A stretch of 64,000 nucleotides of DNA. Origin: Lepisosteus oculatus. Taxonomy: Eukaryota; Chordata; Actinopteri; Semionotiformes; Lepisosteidae. The DNA is taken from the NCBI RefSeq assembly GCF_040954835.1, contig NC_090709.1, forward strand, positions 37,990,776 to 38,054,775, given 5' to 3'. The notes under the pieces are model-generated. The model was given only the letters and a program-made list of their open reading frames with translations. It had not been told where the DNA came from and did no database searches. This document shows positions 49,305 to 59,724 of this stretch, piece by piece (positions within the stretch are counted from its first letter, which is position 1; every line of letters starts with the position of its first letter). Made by a program: the position numbers and the translations under genes.

Positions 49305-49520
49305 AATCTCTTTCACTTGCTGTAGTAAGAGACAAAGAGAGCCCAGATGCCCACCCTCCTGGGCTGCCTTGTATAAGCCTCATGATGACCTCACAGCTGT
49401 GGCTAATTCACCAGGGGCCAATCCCAGCATCTCCTCAAAGGGCCACTACCAAACCCCCACCGCTTCTAATACAACACACACCTGCTTCCAACGACCAAAC
49501 AAGCATTAGCCAGCTAACCT
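49305..49520 (-). promoter_or_regulatory. Telomere-directed promoter-like block, copy 5
   Basis: On -: GAATTAGCCACAGCTGTGAG, then GGCTTATACAAGGCAGCCC (TATA-like near 49371-49377), then GAGGGTGGGCATCTGGGC. It stands at the right edge of the 2-kb array, upstream in the - direction, where a promoter for the array would be expected. The exon-1 donor is not clear here (GCAAGT at the expected place). Confidence 0.5.
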
Positions 49521-50078
49521 ATTGATCTCTCATCCCAAAGCCAAATTAATTTCCAAATTACTACCAAGAACACTCGTTAAATAGCACCCTGCTCCTGTTA
49601 TTCAATTAGTTGCAGTTTCTTAGTGATTAAACCACCTTTTTATCCCTTCAAATTTCACTCATAAATGGTGAAAAGTGACTTGAAGCCAAACTGCAAATTA
49701 TTCAAGATCCTTAAAATGTCCTTAATATAATTTCAAATGTTCAAAGTGTATATATATCCACACTGTATATCACATATATAAACACAACATGTTTGGTTGT
49801 GTAACAAAACATAACTGCAACCTTGATATTAACTTAACATAACATTTTATTTGGTCAAAACCATCACTAATCACACAGAAAAAAAACACAAGAAAAAATA
49901 ACACTCCTACACTCCTGAGGAAAAAAAAACTAATTAAAAAAGTTAATTTATATGACAAATGAACATGGTGGGAGTACAATAAGTAATGGTTGGGCTCTTA
50001 AATTTCACATTTATATCTGCAGATGACTAGAAACTCATCTCTCCTACATATGTGTGTGTTTACAAGGCTGTTTTTTTA

Positions 50079-50125
50079 TTCAGTTCAGTTTATTTGTTAT
50101 ATACACAAGTACAATTAAATCCTTA
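50079..50125 (-). mobile_element. L2 3' tail fragment
   Basis: CAGTTCAGTTTATTTGTTAT and ATACACAAGTACA on + are the reverse complement of a fish L2 terminus, ending in ATAAACTGAACTG on -. It is isolated, with no coding part. Confidence 0.6.
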
Positions 50126-50224
50126 TTCACATGTATGGTCCTATAAAAAGACATTAAGGAACACCCCTTTTAACTGTGGGTTAAACCTGTTTCACAGCCA
50201 CTACGACTGTCACCTGTGGATGCT

Positions 50225-50345
50225 TTACCATTCTCTGTTTTTGCTACATTCCATGGGGGAGGTGCCAGCCTGGCTCAGGGTATAAAACAGAGGACTCCCT
50301 TTGCTCCTGTTTCCATTCAGTGGTTCAGAACAGGGGTGAGTACAG
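50225..50345 (+). promoter_or_regulatory. Inward-facing promoter-like block, copy 2
   Basis: GGGGGAGGTGCCAGCCTGGC, then a consensus TATA box TATAAAA (50281-50287), GACTCCCTTTGCTCCTGTTT, CCATTCAG, then a donor CAGGG|GTGAGTAC at 50336. It aligns base by base with 28.4 kb. It lies about 900 bases from the - strand block at 49.37 kb in a divergent arrangement. Confidence 0.6.
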
Positions 50346-50844
50346 GCTGCTCTGTGGGGTAGAATATGTTCTTGAGATTTGCTTTAAGTTTACAGGGCTG
50401 AACTAGTTGGCTTTTCACTCTCTGGGGTTAAAGGGGACGACCACTCCTGGACTGGAGCACCAAGTGTTTGTATTGTTGCTAAATATTGATTTAAATGAGT
50501 TTTTACAAGGTTGTTTTATCAAACACTTGATTATGACCATTTAGTTTGCATTCCTATAATAGTCTAATAATTATATTTCATAGGTAAAATATAACTAGTA
50601 TACTTTTCCTGATTACCTGGTAGAAAGCAGCTAAGCTGCATGAAGCCATTTCTGGTGGACTAATTGATATTGTAGGTGGGTACCTGCATCAGCATGCGCA
50701 GTCTGCAAAGGAACAAGTAATATGCATATTCCATGCTGAAAAGAGAAGAAAGAAAACACATTTCAACTGTGAAGCCTTCTTTTTGTTTCCAATTGATTTT
50801 GGCTTTTTTTTTTTTGCTTGGAAAACTGGTTTTACTCAGGTTTC

Positions 50845-50930
50845 TTGTGGAGGTGCCAGCCCAGCTTAAGGTGTAAAAGAAGTCACTGCTCCTGTGTTCA
50901 TTCAGCATTTATAAAGTGGTGACATCTGGC
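50845..50930 (+). promoter_or_regulatory. Inward-facing promoter-like block, copy 3 (diverged)
   Basis: GGAGGTGCCAGCCCAGCTTA, GTGTAAAAGA in place of the TATA box (50871-50880), TCACTGCTCCTGTGTTCATT, and a weak donor (AAGTG|GTGACA near 50917). A very diverged fourth copy may begin at 52573 (GGCGGTGCCAGATGAGATTA). Confidence 0.45.
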
Positions 50931-51241
50931 TGTTTTTGGGACAAGCCTCTTTGTCAAGTGCTGTTTTTCTCTAGTTGACTTTTTTAATGAGTGGGGGCTC
51001 TTAGATTCGTTCACTTGGCTGGTTCTAGTAAACTGACTGGAGTGCCTGTTCCTGATGGAAAGGTCAGGATACTGTGAGCTGGGTAGGTACACTGTAGCAG
51101 TGTCCATTTTCCTTCATGTGGAATCCTTCTGTTAAGCTATGACACTTTCCACCTGCCCACCAAAGTGAGGGTTTCCCAGTTTATTGAAAATAACTTTTTC
51201 TGAATCTTGGGAAACAATTCCAGTGGCTCTTAACTCTAGAG

Positions 51242-51422
51242 AAGTGGTTCCCAATCCTGTTCCTGGTGACCTTGTTTCAGCTCAGCCCTTAGTTACACAA
51301 TCAAACCCTTCATTGACTTTGGTTTGTTCCCTGCTCTTACTCATGTTGGAGATTTAAGGTAATATATTGTAAGTTAAATAAAGTCCCAAAGGTGTGCAGG
51401 TCACCAAGACTTGGAACTACTG
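51242..51422. mobile_element. hAT-type MITE with perfect 8-bp target duplication
   Basis: CTCTAGAG at 51234-51241 and again at 51423-51430 flanks a 181-base element. It starts AAGTGGTTCC and ends GGAACTACTG, whose reverse complement is CAGTAGTTCC. Inner terminal inverted repeats continue (TCCTGGTGACC against GGTCACCAAGA). The nTCTAGAn target duplication and CAGTGGTTC-like terminus are hallmarks of hAT elements. There is no transposase. Confidence 0.9.
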
Positions 51423-51429
51423 CTCTAGA

Positions 51430-54410
51430 GCATAGATACCCCGTCTTGGCCCAACAAACTTACTCTTCAGGTTTTCCATGTTTTTAAAGAATTGGCACCT
51501 AATGAGCAGTGTTAACCAGAGCTGCTGTCCTTGTCCTTCATTTCCCAGCTGGAATGAACCAGGGTTTGGGAAGGAGGACCCGTGGACCCCTGTGAAGAGT
51601 GATCCTGAGAACAGGAGGTGCTGTACTCCTGCCATTGTGGGAGTCCCAAACAGTGCTTAGCCACATCACGGACGCAGACGCCTTGGGTTCTTTCAATAAA
51701 GGGCTGGGTAATATGCTTATGTGATTACACAAAAGCTATATAACCAAAATAACTGATTTGTCATTTTCCTTAATTGAACAACCATAAAATACAGATATAG
51801 GTGTACCTTTACCCTTGAGAAGGATAGACTATGGCTTTGACTACTAAACTTCAAATGGCCTATCAATAGTATCCCTTTTCCTTACCTCATGTACAGCATC
51901 AAACCCTGGGAGGTGGTTCATCTTCAGTGCTTCTGTCATTTTTGCAAAACGTGATGCAGAGCTTTCTTCCTGGTGCAAACTGTTCTTTAGTAACACTTGC
52001 ATCTCGTGTAGAGCATGGAAAAAGTGAGTAAATGTACTAGTTTCCCTGAATCACAGATTGAACTGCACAGGTTATAACTGTGTAATACTGTTTACAACAC
52101 ATACTAGTTTATGCCAAGTTTTGAACTATAATGGCATTTTAAGTGATTGATTCATCAATGGTGTAGTTTTTTAATCTGTTACTATTGTCTTTTTTTCCAT
52201 AGGCAAGTGTACTATTCTAGGTTTATAAAAGTGATAAATCTTACCATCTTACTTGGGTGCAGCATGTAACACTGCAAGTGTTAATCCATGGGCACAGTAC
52301 TGCAATTAAACTGGGGGGGGAAGTGGAGGTGAACGCTGGACACATTCCTACTGGAATAGTGCTCTATAGGCAATATTAAAATTATCTTCCAGTTTTAAGG
52401 CTCAGCAGTGGAAACCAATCTATTGTTCACTTTGCAATTAACTTTCTTGTTCCTATACAACCAACAAATGTGGACAGCTTCCTCCTCAAGCACTTACTAG
52501 TTTAAAACATGACTTTTTTAGCTGCTGTGGTACTAGTAATACATACCTACTACCTGCAACTACAACCAGCATATGGTGGCGGTGCCAGATGAGATTAAGT
52601 GTCACAAGTAGAAGTTCACACCCATGTCTTTCCAGGATATAATCTGGAGTTTAACTGTCTGCCTATGCTGAAACAAGCCATCAGTCCTTTAAAATGGTAA
52701 CTATCATTGGTTAAATGTTTGTTTTGTTTATACAGTTAACTGACTGTTTTAGAAATGAAGCTTTTCCATTGCCTTTCCAGTCTGACCTTAGCAGAATCTC
52801 ACTACTCTTTACAAAATCCACAAGGTGGCCAAGATCAATATTGTCTTCTGGATCTGTAGCAGCTTCACATGTGCACCTCAATGAAAGCTGACATCAGTAA
52901 GGAGGAATTGAGACCCAGTTTAATTACTGCAGTTTAATTTAGGTCTCCTGTACCTATTGGGTGGAAGAAAAGTGAAATTTTTGTGGAAGTGATTTCAAAA
53001 GCTAGGGCAAAGCCCACAGAGCTCAACCAATCGTTGACAATGTGGCAACTGCTTTACCTCAAATGTTTGTCTTCAGAGTACAAAAAAGTATGAGAAAGCA
53101 GTTGGGGAAAAAATACTCAACTCCATTTACATATTAAAATGTACCTTCTTCCACTGTTCTCTTTTGCCCAGTCCCACACAACCTTCCTTAAAATACAGGA
53201 GAAATGGTTTTGCTCAGAATGTTCATGACTAGACTAACCTATCAAGTTTAAGTTGTTTTCTGATAGCGGTAGGTTTTGCACCATTAAATTTGAAAATGTT
53301 AGATGTAAGTAGGTTACCTTTTTTCAGAGAGAAGTAATGTATTTATACATATTGTGAATTTTTAAACATACAATTAAAGAGTGCTTTTGCATTAAAGCTT
53401 AATTAAAAATATTATGTGCGATAGCTTATGTAAAAAGCAAACAAAATATACAAAAGTGGATGACTGTAAAAATTAAGGTACAACAGAGTTCCTCACGTAT
53501 TCAAGCCTGGGTTCAATTTTAACTTGGCAATATCACTCTACGCTGCATCTCCTGTTCCAGTTTGCTCTTTCTCCAGGCCTTCACTCTGCACTACAGCTCC
53601 CAGTTCCAAACCTGCACTCCAGTCTGCACCAGGGTTCCTGGCCTTCGCCCTGGAGCTCTGGCCTCTTTTCTGCTGGTTCTCTTGCCTGAGTTTCCAATCT
53701 ACGTTGGGAGGCAGCCTTCATCCTCTAGGACCCCAGGGCTCCTCTAGTGCAGGCACATTTCATTCTTACGTCAATGTAAACATCCAATAAAATTAGCAGG
53801 TCTCAACCAACAGACTCACAAGTAAACCAGAATGAACAGTGGAAGAAGAGTATTGAGTGAGCTATCATGATCCTCACTGCCTACTCAACCATAAGACAAA
53901 TCTCTTAATGAGCACTAGGACTGGCTAAAGAAATTACTGTTGTTAATAAGGTCCAAATTATAATTGCTAGATTTGGACTATGTAGAAACTGATTTAAAAA
54001 AATTGAAGTGATTGTCCAAAATTTGAGGATCCAGAGGCTTCACTTCTGCTCAAAGTGACTGGGGTGAGACTTTACTGAGAACCCTGGGCAGTAGCTGTGG
54101 TTTTAGAGCAAAGCCATGAAAATACAGCTGGATGCTTCATTCACACATCCTGCTATACCATGGTAAAACCAGAAGGCATTAGCTCATGCTGAAGGATCTG
54201 TGACTAGTAAGATGACAGAATATTGTAGGACATTTTTGCCTTGTTTGGAGGTAATGCAGTAAAATTCCTGTGAAATCTGTAACAAACACTCCCAGTTTAT
54301 CTGGTGTTTATCCACCCCTCAACTCTTCCTTCTCCTCAGCCTTGATGCCCTAGACATGTTTAAAAGCAATAAACATGCTACCACTGTAGGTGGCACTCAG
54401 TCTTAAGGTG
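51430..54410. other. No supported gene
   Basis: Moderately AT-rich sequence with a diverged promoter-like fragment near 52573. An 88-codon ORF at 53524-53790 (+, no ATG) is rich in Ser/Pro/Leu from a CTGCACT/CCAGTCTGCACC-type local repeat and has no domain. Nothing else is supported. Confidence 0.4.
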
Positions 54411-54417
54411 TGTTATA

Positions 54418-54838
54418 CAAGGTTACAAGAACAATATGTTTACAAGTCCAATTGAATTATCAAGAGTGTGAAAGTTAGATAAGAGTTTTAACTGCAGTTT
54501 TGTCTTTAAACTTGAAAGTATCATCTCTGGAACAGAAGGTACTGTGCTCACTGACCTCCTGGGACCATCAGGACTACACACCAGTGGGAAAGCAGAGAAA
54601 GGTACTGTTACACAGGCAGGGGGGTCTCCCCTCTCCCAACACTCTGTTGTGAAGCAAAGGGCTCCACTGTATCTTTGACACGGCACACACCTTGTGCAGG
54701 TACTACACATGTTGATTTTGAAACAAAAGTAGGATGTGACAGAAGTTGTGCAAGTCGACTTCAACGTAAAAGGTCCCAAACAGTCACAGCTGGTCATGGA
54801 CAAGTCTAGCAGGTGGACCTTTGTACTGAAAGGGAGAG
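54418..54838 (-). CDS. Unassigned cysteine-rich ORF, possible exon
   Basis: An open frame on - follows an acceptor-like TTCTCTCCCTTTCAG (exon start 54838). It reads about 135 codons to a stop at about 54423. The first half is cysteine-rich: SCDCLGPFTLKSTC, YFCFKINMCSTCTRCVPCQR, then CFTTECWERGDPPACV. It resembles a secreted or extracellular Cys-rich segment, but the spacing fits no family I can name. The second half is ordinary. There is no in-frame ATG before residue 10 or so. It may be a chance ORF or an exon of an unknown gene or retroelement. Confidence 0.3.
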
Positions 54839-54845
54839 AATGAAT

Positions 54846-55070
54846 TCATGAAATTCCATATGGAAACAGTGGAGCTGGAGAGACTAGTGGAGTGTTTTCT
54901 GTAGGAATTTGAGTTATTAATGGAATAAAAGTTTTGTAGCCAAATGTGACTTGTTGTGCATAAGGAGTCTTATTCCAATTCCATAATTCACAAGGATTCC
55001 TATCTTGTCCCTTTCCAGTGCTGACTTGAAACCCATTTCCATGAGTCAGCATTTTGGCACAAACAGGCAT
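54846..55070 (-). CDS. Unassigned 74-codon ORF upstream of the Cys-rich ORF
   Basis: An ATG at 55068-55070 begins MPVCAKMLTHGNGF and continues to FPYGIS and a TGA at 54846. A TTTTTTCAG acceptor-like site lies 12 bases before the ATG. It has balanced composition with one potential N-glycosylation site (NKT). No donor is visible before its stop, so joining to the next ORF is not supported. No homologue is recognised. Confidence 0.25.
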   Translation of the reverse strand: MPVCAKMLTHGNGFQVSTGKGQDRNPCELWNWNKTPYAQQVTFGYKTFIPLITQIPTENTPLVSPAPLFPYGIS

Positions 55071-55532
55071 TCAAAGGGTCTGAAAAAAGGCATCATAGTA
55101 TTTCCAAGAGTAACTTAGATAATCACCATCATGGCCTGCCTGCACCACCCAAAAAGACCATTTTTCCTGTTCAAACAAGTTTGCCTACTTGTGCCACTGT
55201 AAAATCCTGGGAAGGTTATTCCGAAAGAAGCAGCTCTCCCCCTGTACTGTTCTACTTAGTTCTGCAGGACTGAGGCTACAAATCAGCACAATAAAAACTC
55301 AGTCAAGACCTGGCTGTGCCTTCTTGTTTCATTAAAGATGGACACAAGTAGGCAGGTTTCAGATGCAAAAGAGCACAACCAATGAACAAAGTTCTGGACT
55401 TTAAATCATGCACTATGTACAACCAGAATTAGTCCTGAAGTGTGTAGAAGAACAATAAAAAAATAAATATGACACTGTGGACAGTAATGGAACAGCACAA
55501 TCGTGTTCCTCAGGAGAACCTCAGATGGCTTT

Positions 55533-56190
55533 AGATAGATAGATACTTTATTGATCCCGTGAGGGAAATTGCAGTGCAACAGCAGCTTAACACAGACAAC
55601 ACAGCCACAGTGTAACGAATTACATAATAATAGTACAATACATACAATACAAGAGTTACTCACAGTCCGGACACACAAAGAACAGACTAGAACAGAACAG
55701 TACACAGAAAAATCGTATCGCACATATGAATATAAATATAGATGTAAATATAGATATAAATGTATTGCACAGGTCCCTGGCATATATTGCACAAAAAACG
55801 GTTGTAAACGGGGAAAAAGAAAGCGAACAGATCGCTGTCAATGTTGCCTCTGCCCAGATGCAAGGTGGATGTGTTGTACAGTCTTATGGCAGAAGGCAAG
55901 AACGACCTCCTGTAGCACTCCCTGTCGCACCGTGGATGAATCAGTCTATTGCTGAACGTGCTCTTCATTTCTGCAAGCCTGTCATACAGGGGATGGGAGA
56001 AGTTGTCCATGATGGCCTCTAGTTTGGACATCATTCTCCTCTCAGCCACTACCTCCAAGGGGTCCAGGTCAGACCCAATGACAGAGCTTGCTCTCCTGAT
56101 GAGCTTGTTCAGCCTTTTAGAATCCACTGCTCTAATCCCAGAGCCCCAGCACACCACTGCGTAGAAAATGGCACTCGCTACCACCTACTG
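55533..56190 (-). mobile_element. LINE 3' portion (L2/Rex-like), RT C-terminus
   Basis: The 3' end is on the left: TAGATAGATAGATACTTTAT followed by TGATCCCGTGAGGGAAATTG, the reverse complement of a LINE terminus with TATC repeats. The coding part on - has no frameshift from VASAIFYAVVCWGSGIRAVD through LDPLEVVAERRMMSKLEAIM to RSFLPSAIRLYNTST. This is a C-terminal RT-associated region of jockey-superfamily LINEs. The element is 5'-truncated near 56190. It is the best-preserved LINE fragment in the window. Confidence 0.88.
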
Positions 56191-56619
56191 ATAGAATATA
56201 TGTAGCATCTTACTACACATAATTCAGAAATGTATGTACTTGAAAATAATTGTACTGTTTCATCACCAACTTACAAATCCTTTTTGCAATCAATTTCAGT
56301 GCGTCTCTTATACCAGCCACACGAGACAATGAATCACTAAGTGGATGTTAAAGTTTAATTTATCCCATATTCCTTCTTCCTTATATTTTTCCACTTTTTG
56401 CACAAATTCAGGTAATTATCTTTTCTTGAATTTCCTGGAAACTAGTTAGAGATCAAAAGCTCTTGGGATACTAAGAGGTGACCACTGCATTTAAACTTGA
56501 AAGTTTTTAATACCATAAACCGATATTGCACTAACCGGGAGCATTTCCAAATCCTACATGAAAAACAGACAGCTCCCCTCTTTCCAACACAAGCACAAGT
56601 CTGTTACAGATGGCTGCAT

Positions 56620-57100
56620 TAGACTGTTTCCCGCACATCAAATGCACTCTGTGCAGAAAATTAAATTGCTTAAGTTGATGATGTACAGAAATAGACACTG
56701 TGTACAGTACATCTTTCCAGACCCTATTCCGCTGTTCAGCCAGATCCTTCTCCCAGATAAACTCAATCACATGACATGCTGATACTCCAGAGATCCTGTT
56801 AATTCAATATAGTTGACAGGCTACATGTGTATAAGTTTTAAATAGACCTGTGAGCTTCTCCTCGATTCTGACGTTTTTAAAGTGTGAAGAGTGTTTTAAG
56901 AGCTGCACTGTGAGCTGCAAATCCATTTTTGTTTGATTACATTTTTCATCAAATACACTCTGCTGAAAATTAAATTGCAGACGCTTATGATGAGCAGAAA
57001 TAGACACTTTGTAATTCAACATAGTTAACGGGCTACATGTTTAAGTTTTAAAGATCCCCATAAGCTTCTCCTCAATTCTAACAATTAGGTGAAGAGTATT
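56620..57100. repeat. Tandem duplication, period about 214 bases
   Basis: TTCAATATAGTTGACAGGCT at 56801 and TTCAACATAGTTAACGGGCT at 57015 are equivalent points. Also CACTCTG(TG)CAGAAAATTAAATTG near 56645 matches CACTCTGCTGAAAATTAAATTG near 56956, and GAAATAGACACT occurs in both. One full and two partial units, diverged. Confidence 0.65.
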
Positions 57101-57900
57101 TTTACAAACTAAAGTCCAGCTCATAGTTAGTCTTGAAAAAAATCTAGGAGCGTTACTTGGAGACTAAACAATTATATGAATATTTGTGGATGTAATAAAT
57201 TAAGATCTCTGTTGCAAGATGACAATATCCTCACTGTTACAGTATATTGGAATTCCTCATTTGTAAAATGGGTTGATTGGAAAAGCAAATGTGGATGCTG
57301 CCGAATAAATATTGTATAACTAATAAGGTTAAGGAGGTTTCATACAAAATAATTAATCATACTTACCCAGTTGAGACCCTTGTTGTCCAGCGATTTAAAA
57401 TTGAGATAAGTGATAAATGTGTTTTATTGTGACAGTAACTTTTCAATATTTATTTTGGTTATGTCCCATGGTAAAACCTTTCTAGACTAAGTTGCAAATT
57501 ATATTAAAAAATAGACCAATATTTATATTTGCTTTGAAGAAATATATGGCATGTTCAATCTCAGCCCCATTGAAAACGATACAAAAATATCGTTTGTAAC
57601 TTTATTAGAATGGCACATTATCATGTACACAAAATGAAATGGTCTGGGAAAAATTCTATGTTTGAGCATTTTAATATGGATGTAAAGGAGAATCTGCAGA
57701 CTGTTTCAAATTGTAAAAATATGAAAGCGGTGCAGACTTCAATTTGTTTCACCTTTTTATAATTTGTATTTATTTTGTAATATGTACCCCTGTGATGCTT
57801 TTGTCTTGAAATGTTATCTGTACTTTTGTTTGTATTGTGTTCGATAATGCTTACATTTTTTTTAATTAACTATTAATAAATAAAATTTAAGAACTAAAAA
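57100..57900 (+). mobile_element. L1/Tx1-like LINE 3' end, degenerate
   Basis: Readable pieces on + include CRINIV near 57298, a LVVQRFKIEISDKCVLL-like piece at about 57380, and YFGYVPW-type and FIRMAHYHVHKMKWSGKNSM (about 57600-57660) with FEHFNMDVKENLQTV. This is the C-terminal pattern of fish L1-type LINEs. An AT-rich 3' region with ATTAATAAATAAAATTTAAG follows. There are many stops. Confidence 0.6.
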
Positions 57901-57904
57901 CTAT

Positions 57905-58560
57905 TAAACTTACATTCTGTTAACGGTATTTTCAATTTAAAAAGTTTTGAAGGTGAAATTTTGCTTAATGGCCACAAGGTGGCGCCATTGCACTATTTCT
58001 GTAAGAATCAAAATGTATTTTTCCAGTTTAATTCCACGGATCGGCCAACAGAGGGGGCACTTCTCCTACTGCTTCTATTGAATTCATCATAATTGCTTTC
58101 ACTTATATCGCGCTTTTCTTGACGGGAAGATGTGATGAATTATGGAAAATGAAGCCTGTGCACTGTGGATTTGAAAACTATTTTAAGTTTCATGAAGGAT
58201 GAATTATGAGAAAATGTTACATGTCTGGTGGTATTTGCAATATTCTCAAAATATACAACAGAGCGACATCTTAATAATCTCACACAACAAATATTAGAAG
58301 ATCCTTCTTTTATACCTAAAAGCTTTCAGATGTTGAACAATTAAAATATTGCTTGCAGGAATCCAATTACTGTTATAAACTTTTTACAAGCTAATTGTCT
58401 GATTTAATTTTAATCTTATGATATGCATTATGGTAATGTACCGTTGTTGTATTTTATTATTGTCATGTATGTTTTATGTTTAAGGTTTTGATGTAAACAA
58501 CAAATTAGCTTCAGGACACTAAAGATGAATTAAATTATAAAGTAGATAAATAAATCATAG
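57905..58560. other. No supported gene
   Basis: AT-rich sequence. GGCCACAAGGTGGCGCCATT near 57970 is a short GC island resembling a common dispersed-repeat end and contains a CTCF-like CAAGGTGGCGC core. I do not claim a binding site from this alone. Confidence 0.35.
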
Positions 58561-58584
58561 TATTGCAACCATATTTACTGGCAA

Positions 58585-58760
58585 CCACACTGTCTAATTT
58601 TGGTGCTGCTCTTAATCTTGTCAGTTGGGTTGCTGATTTCCTTACAGACAGAACTCAGAGCCTAAGCGTCAACCATACTTCGTCTCAAGTGCTTCCCGAG
58701 GATCTGTATGGTCCTCCTTTCTCTTTGTTCAGTGTACAATTTGTACGTTATTACCAGTCA
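58585..58760 (+). mobile_element. LINE RT fragment
   Basis: The frame reads LNLVSWVADFLTDRTQSLSV and NHTSSQVL, followed by PFSLFSVQFV, matching the region just before and over the GCVLSP-type motif of L2-like LINEs. It is short, with no other LINE part contiguous. The sequence to 59050 is unassigned. Confidence 0.65.
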
Positions 58761-59724
58761 AGTAAGACACATTTGCAGACAACTGTTATTAGTTTCTTGC
58801 AGGCAGATGTGTGGGGTCATGGGCCAACTAGAGAAGATTTTGCCACCTGGTGCAAACAAAACTACTGCAAGTAAGATCACTGTCAGCTCAGCTCGGGAAA
58901 TCAGCGTGATGGACTGTGCTGAAAGAGTGCCTTCACTGTCAGGCCCCACTCAGATCAAGAGAGCACAGCAGCACAGGGACACACTGACACAGCCCAGCCA
59001 GCTGCATGACCTGCACCAGGCACACAGATGGACTCCAAACAGCCACGAATGCTAAAGAGCCCTAAAGACAAACTTCAAACAAAAATAAACTGCATTTCAA
59101 AACTCAAAGAAGGCTCTACAGCTAAAACATTATTTTCTTCTCTTTTCAGCAGGGAATAAACCCAGTACTTGTTCCTTTACATTTCACAACATTCTGTATC
59201 AAACCAACAAATTGGACATAAATTTAAATAATTAATGTTTTTGAGAAACTAGCCTTAAAATCAAAATGACAAACTTTAAAATGAAACCCCATCAAAAACA
59301 AAATCAAACAATTTGAGATAGAGTGCAGAAACACCTGAAGCAAACTACCAGAACTAAAACAAAAACACAACCACACCACTCTGATCTGCACCACAGATAC
59401 TGTGAGATGGTTAGACACCACAAGCACACCCTAAAGAAGAAAAGCACAAGCACAGACAACTCTCAACTAGAGAATAATTTGTGTAAATTTTATATATCCT
59501 ACAGCACGTACACTATAGGAGTCTATAAATCAAAAAGTATGTCTAGGAACAATGGAACCATTGAGATAAATGAAAACCAGCAGAATTAGCCTCCAACATG
59601 GATAAGTCTGAAAAATATACTGTGAAAATCTCTACCAACAGATCCCAGACACAGAAGCATTAGACCAGGACACAAACTCCAGGCCCTCAGACCAAGACAG
59701 TCAACAATGTTTGACTCGAACTGC

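Larger units (their letters stand above)
31800..49600 (-). repeat. Array of diverged ~2-kb units with exon-like blocks
   Basis: A 35-base landmark recurs at 31891, 33562, 35402, 39113, 41133, 43234, 45452 and 47493, about 1.7-2.2 kb apart apart from one 3.7-kb gap that holds LINE fragments. Two unit types can be told apart from flanks: type X (31891, 41133, 47493) and type Y (the other five), in the order X-Y-Y-Y-X-Y-Y-X. Units also share - strand exon-like blocks with splice signals (separate entries). They are diverged copies, so the array is old. I cannot name a homologous gene; a tandem gene family or a repeated-exon non-coding RNA are both possible. Confidence 0.75.

Noticed and set aside
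53524..53790. 88-codon ORF rich in Ser, Pro and Leu
   Set aside because: It has no ATG start and low complexity from a local repeat, and I see no domain or splice context.
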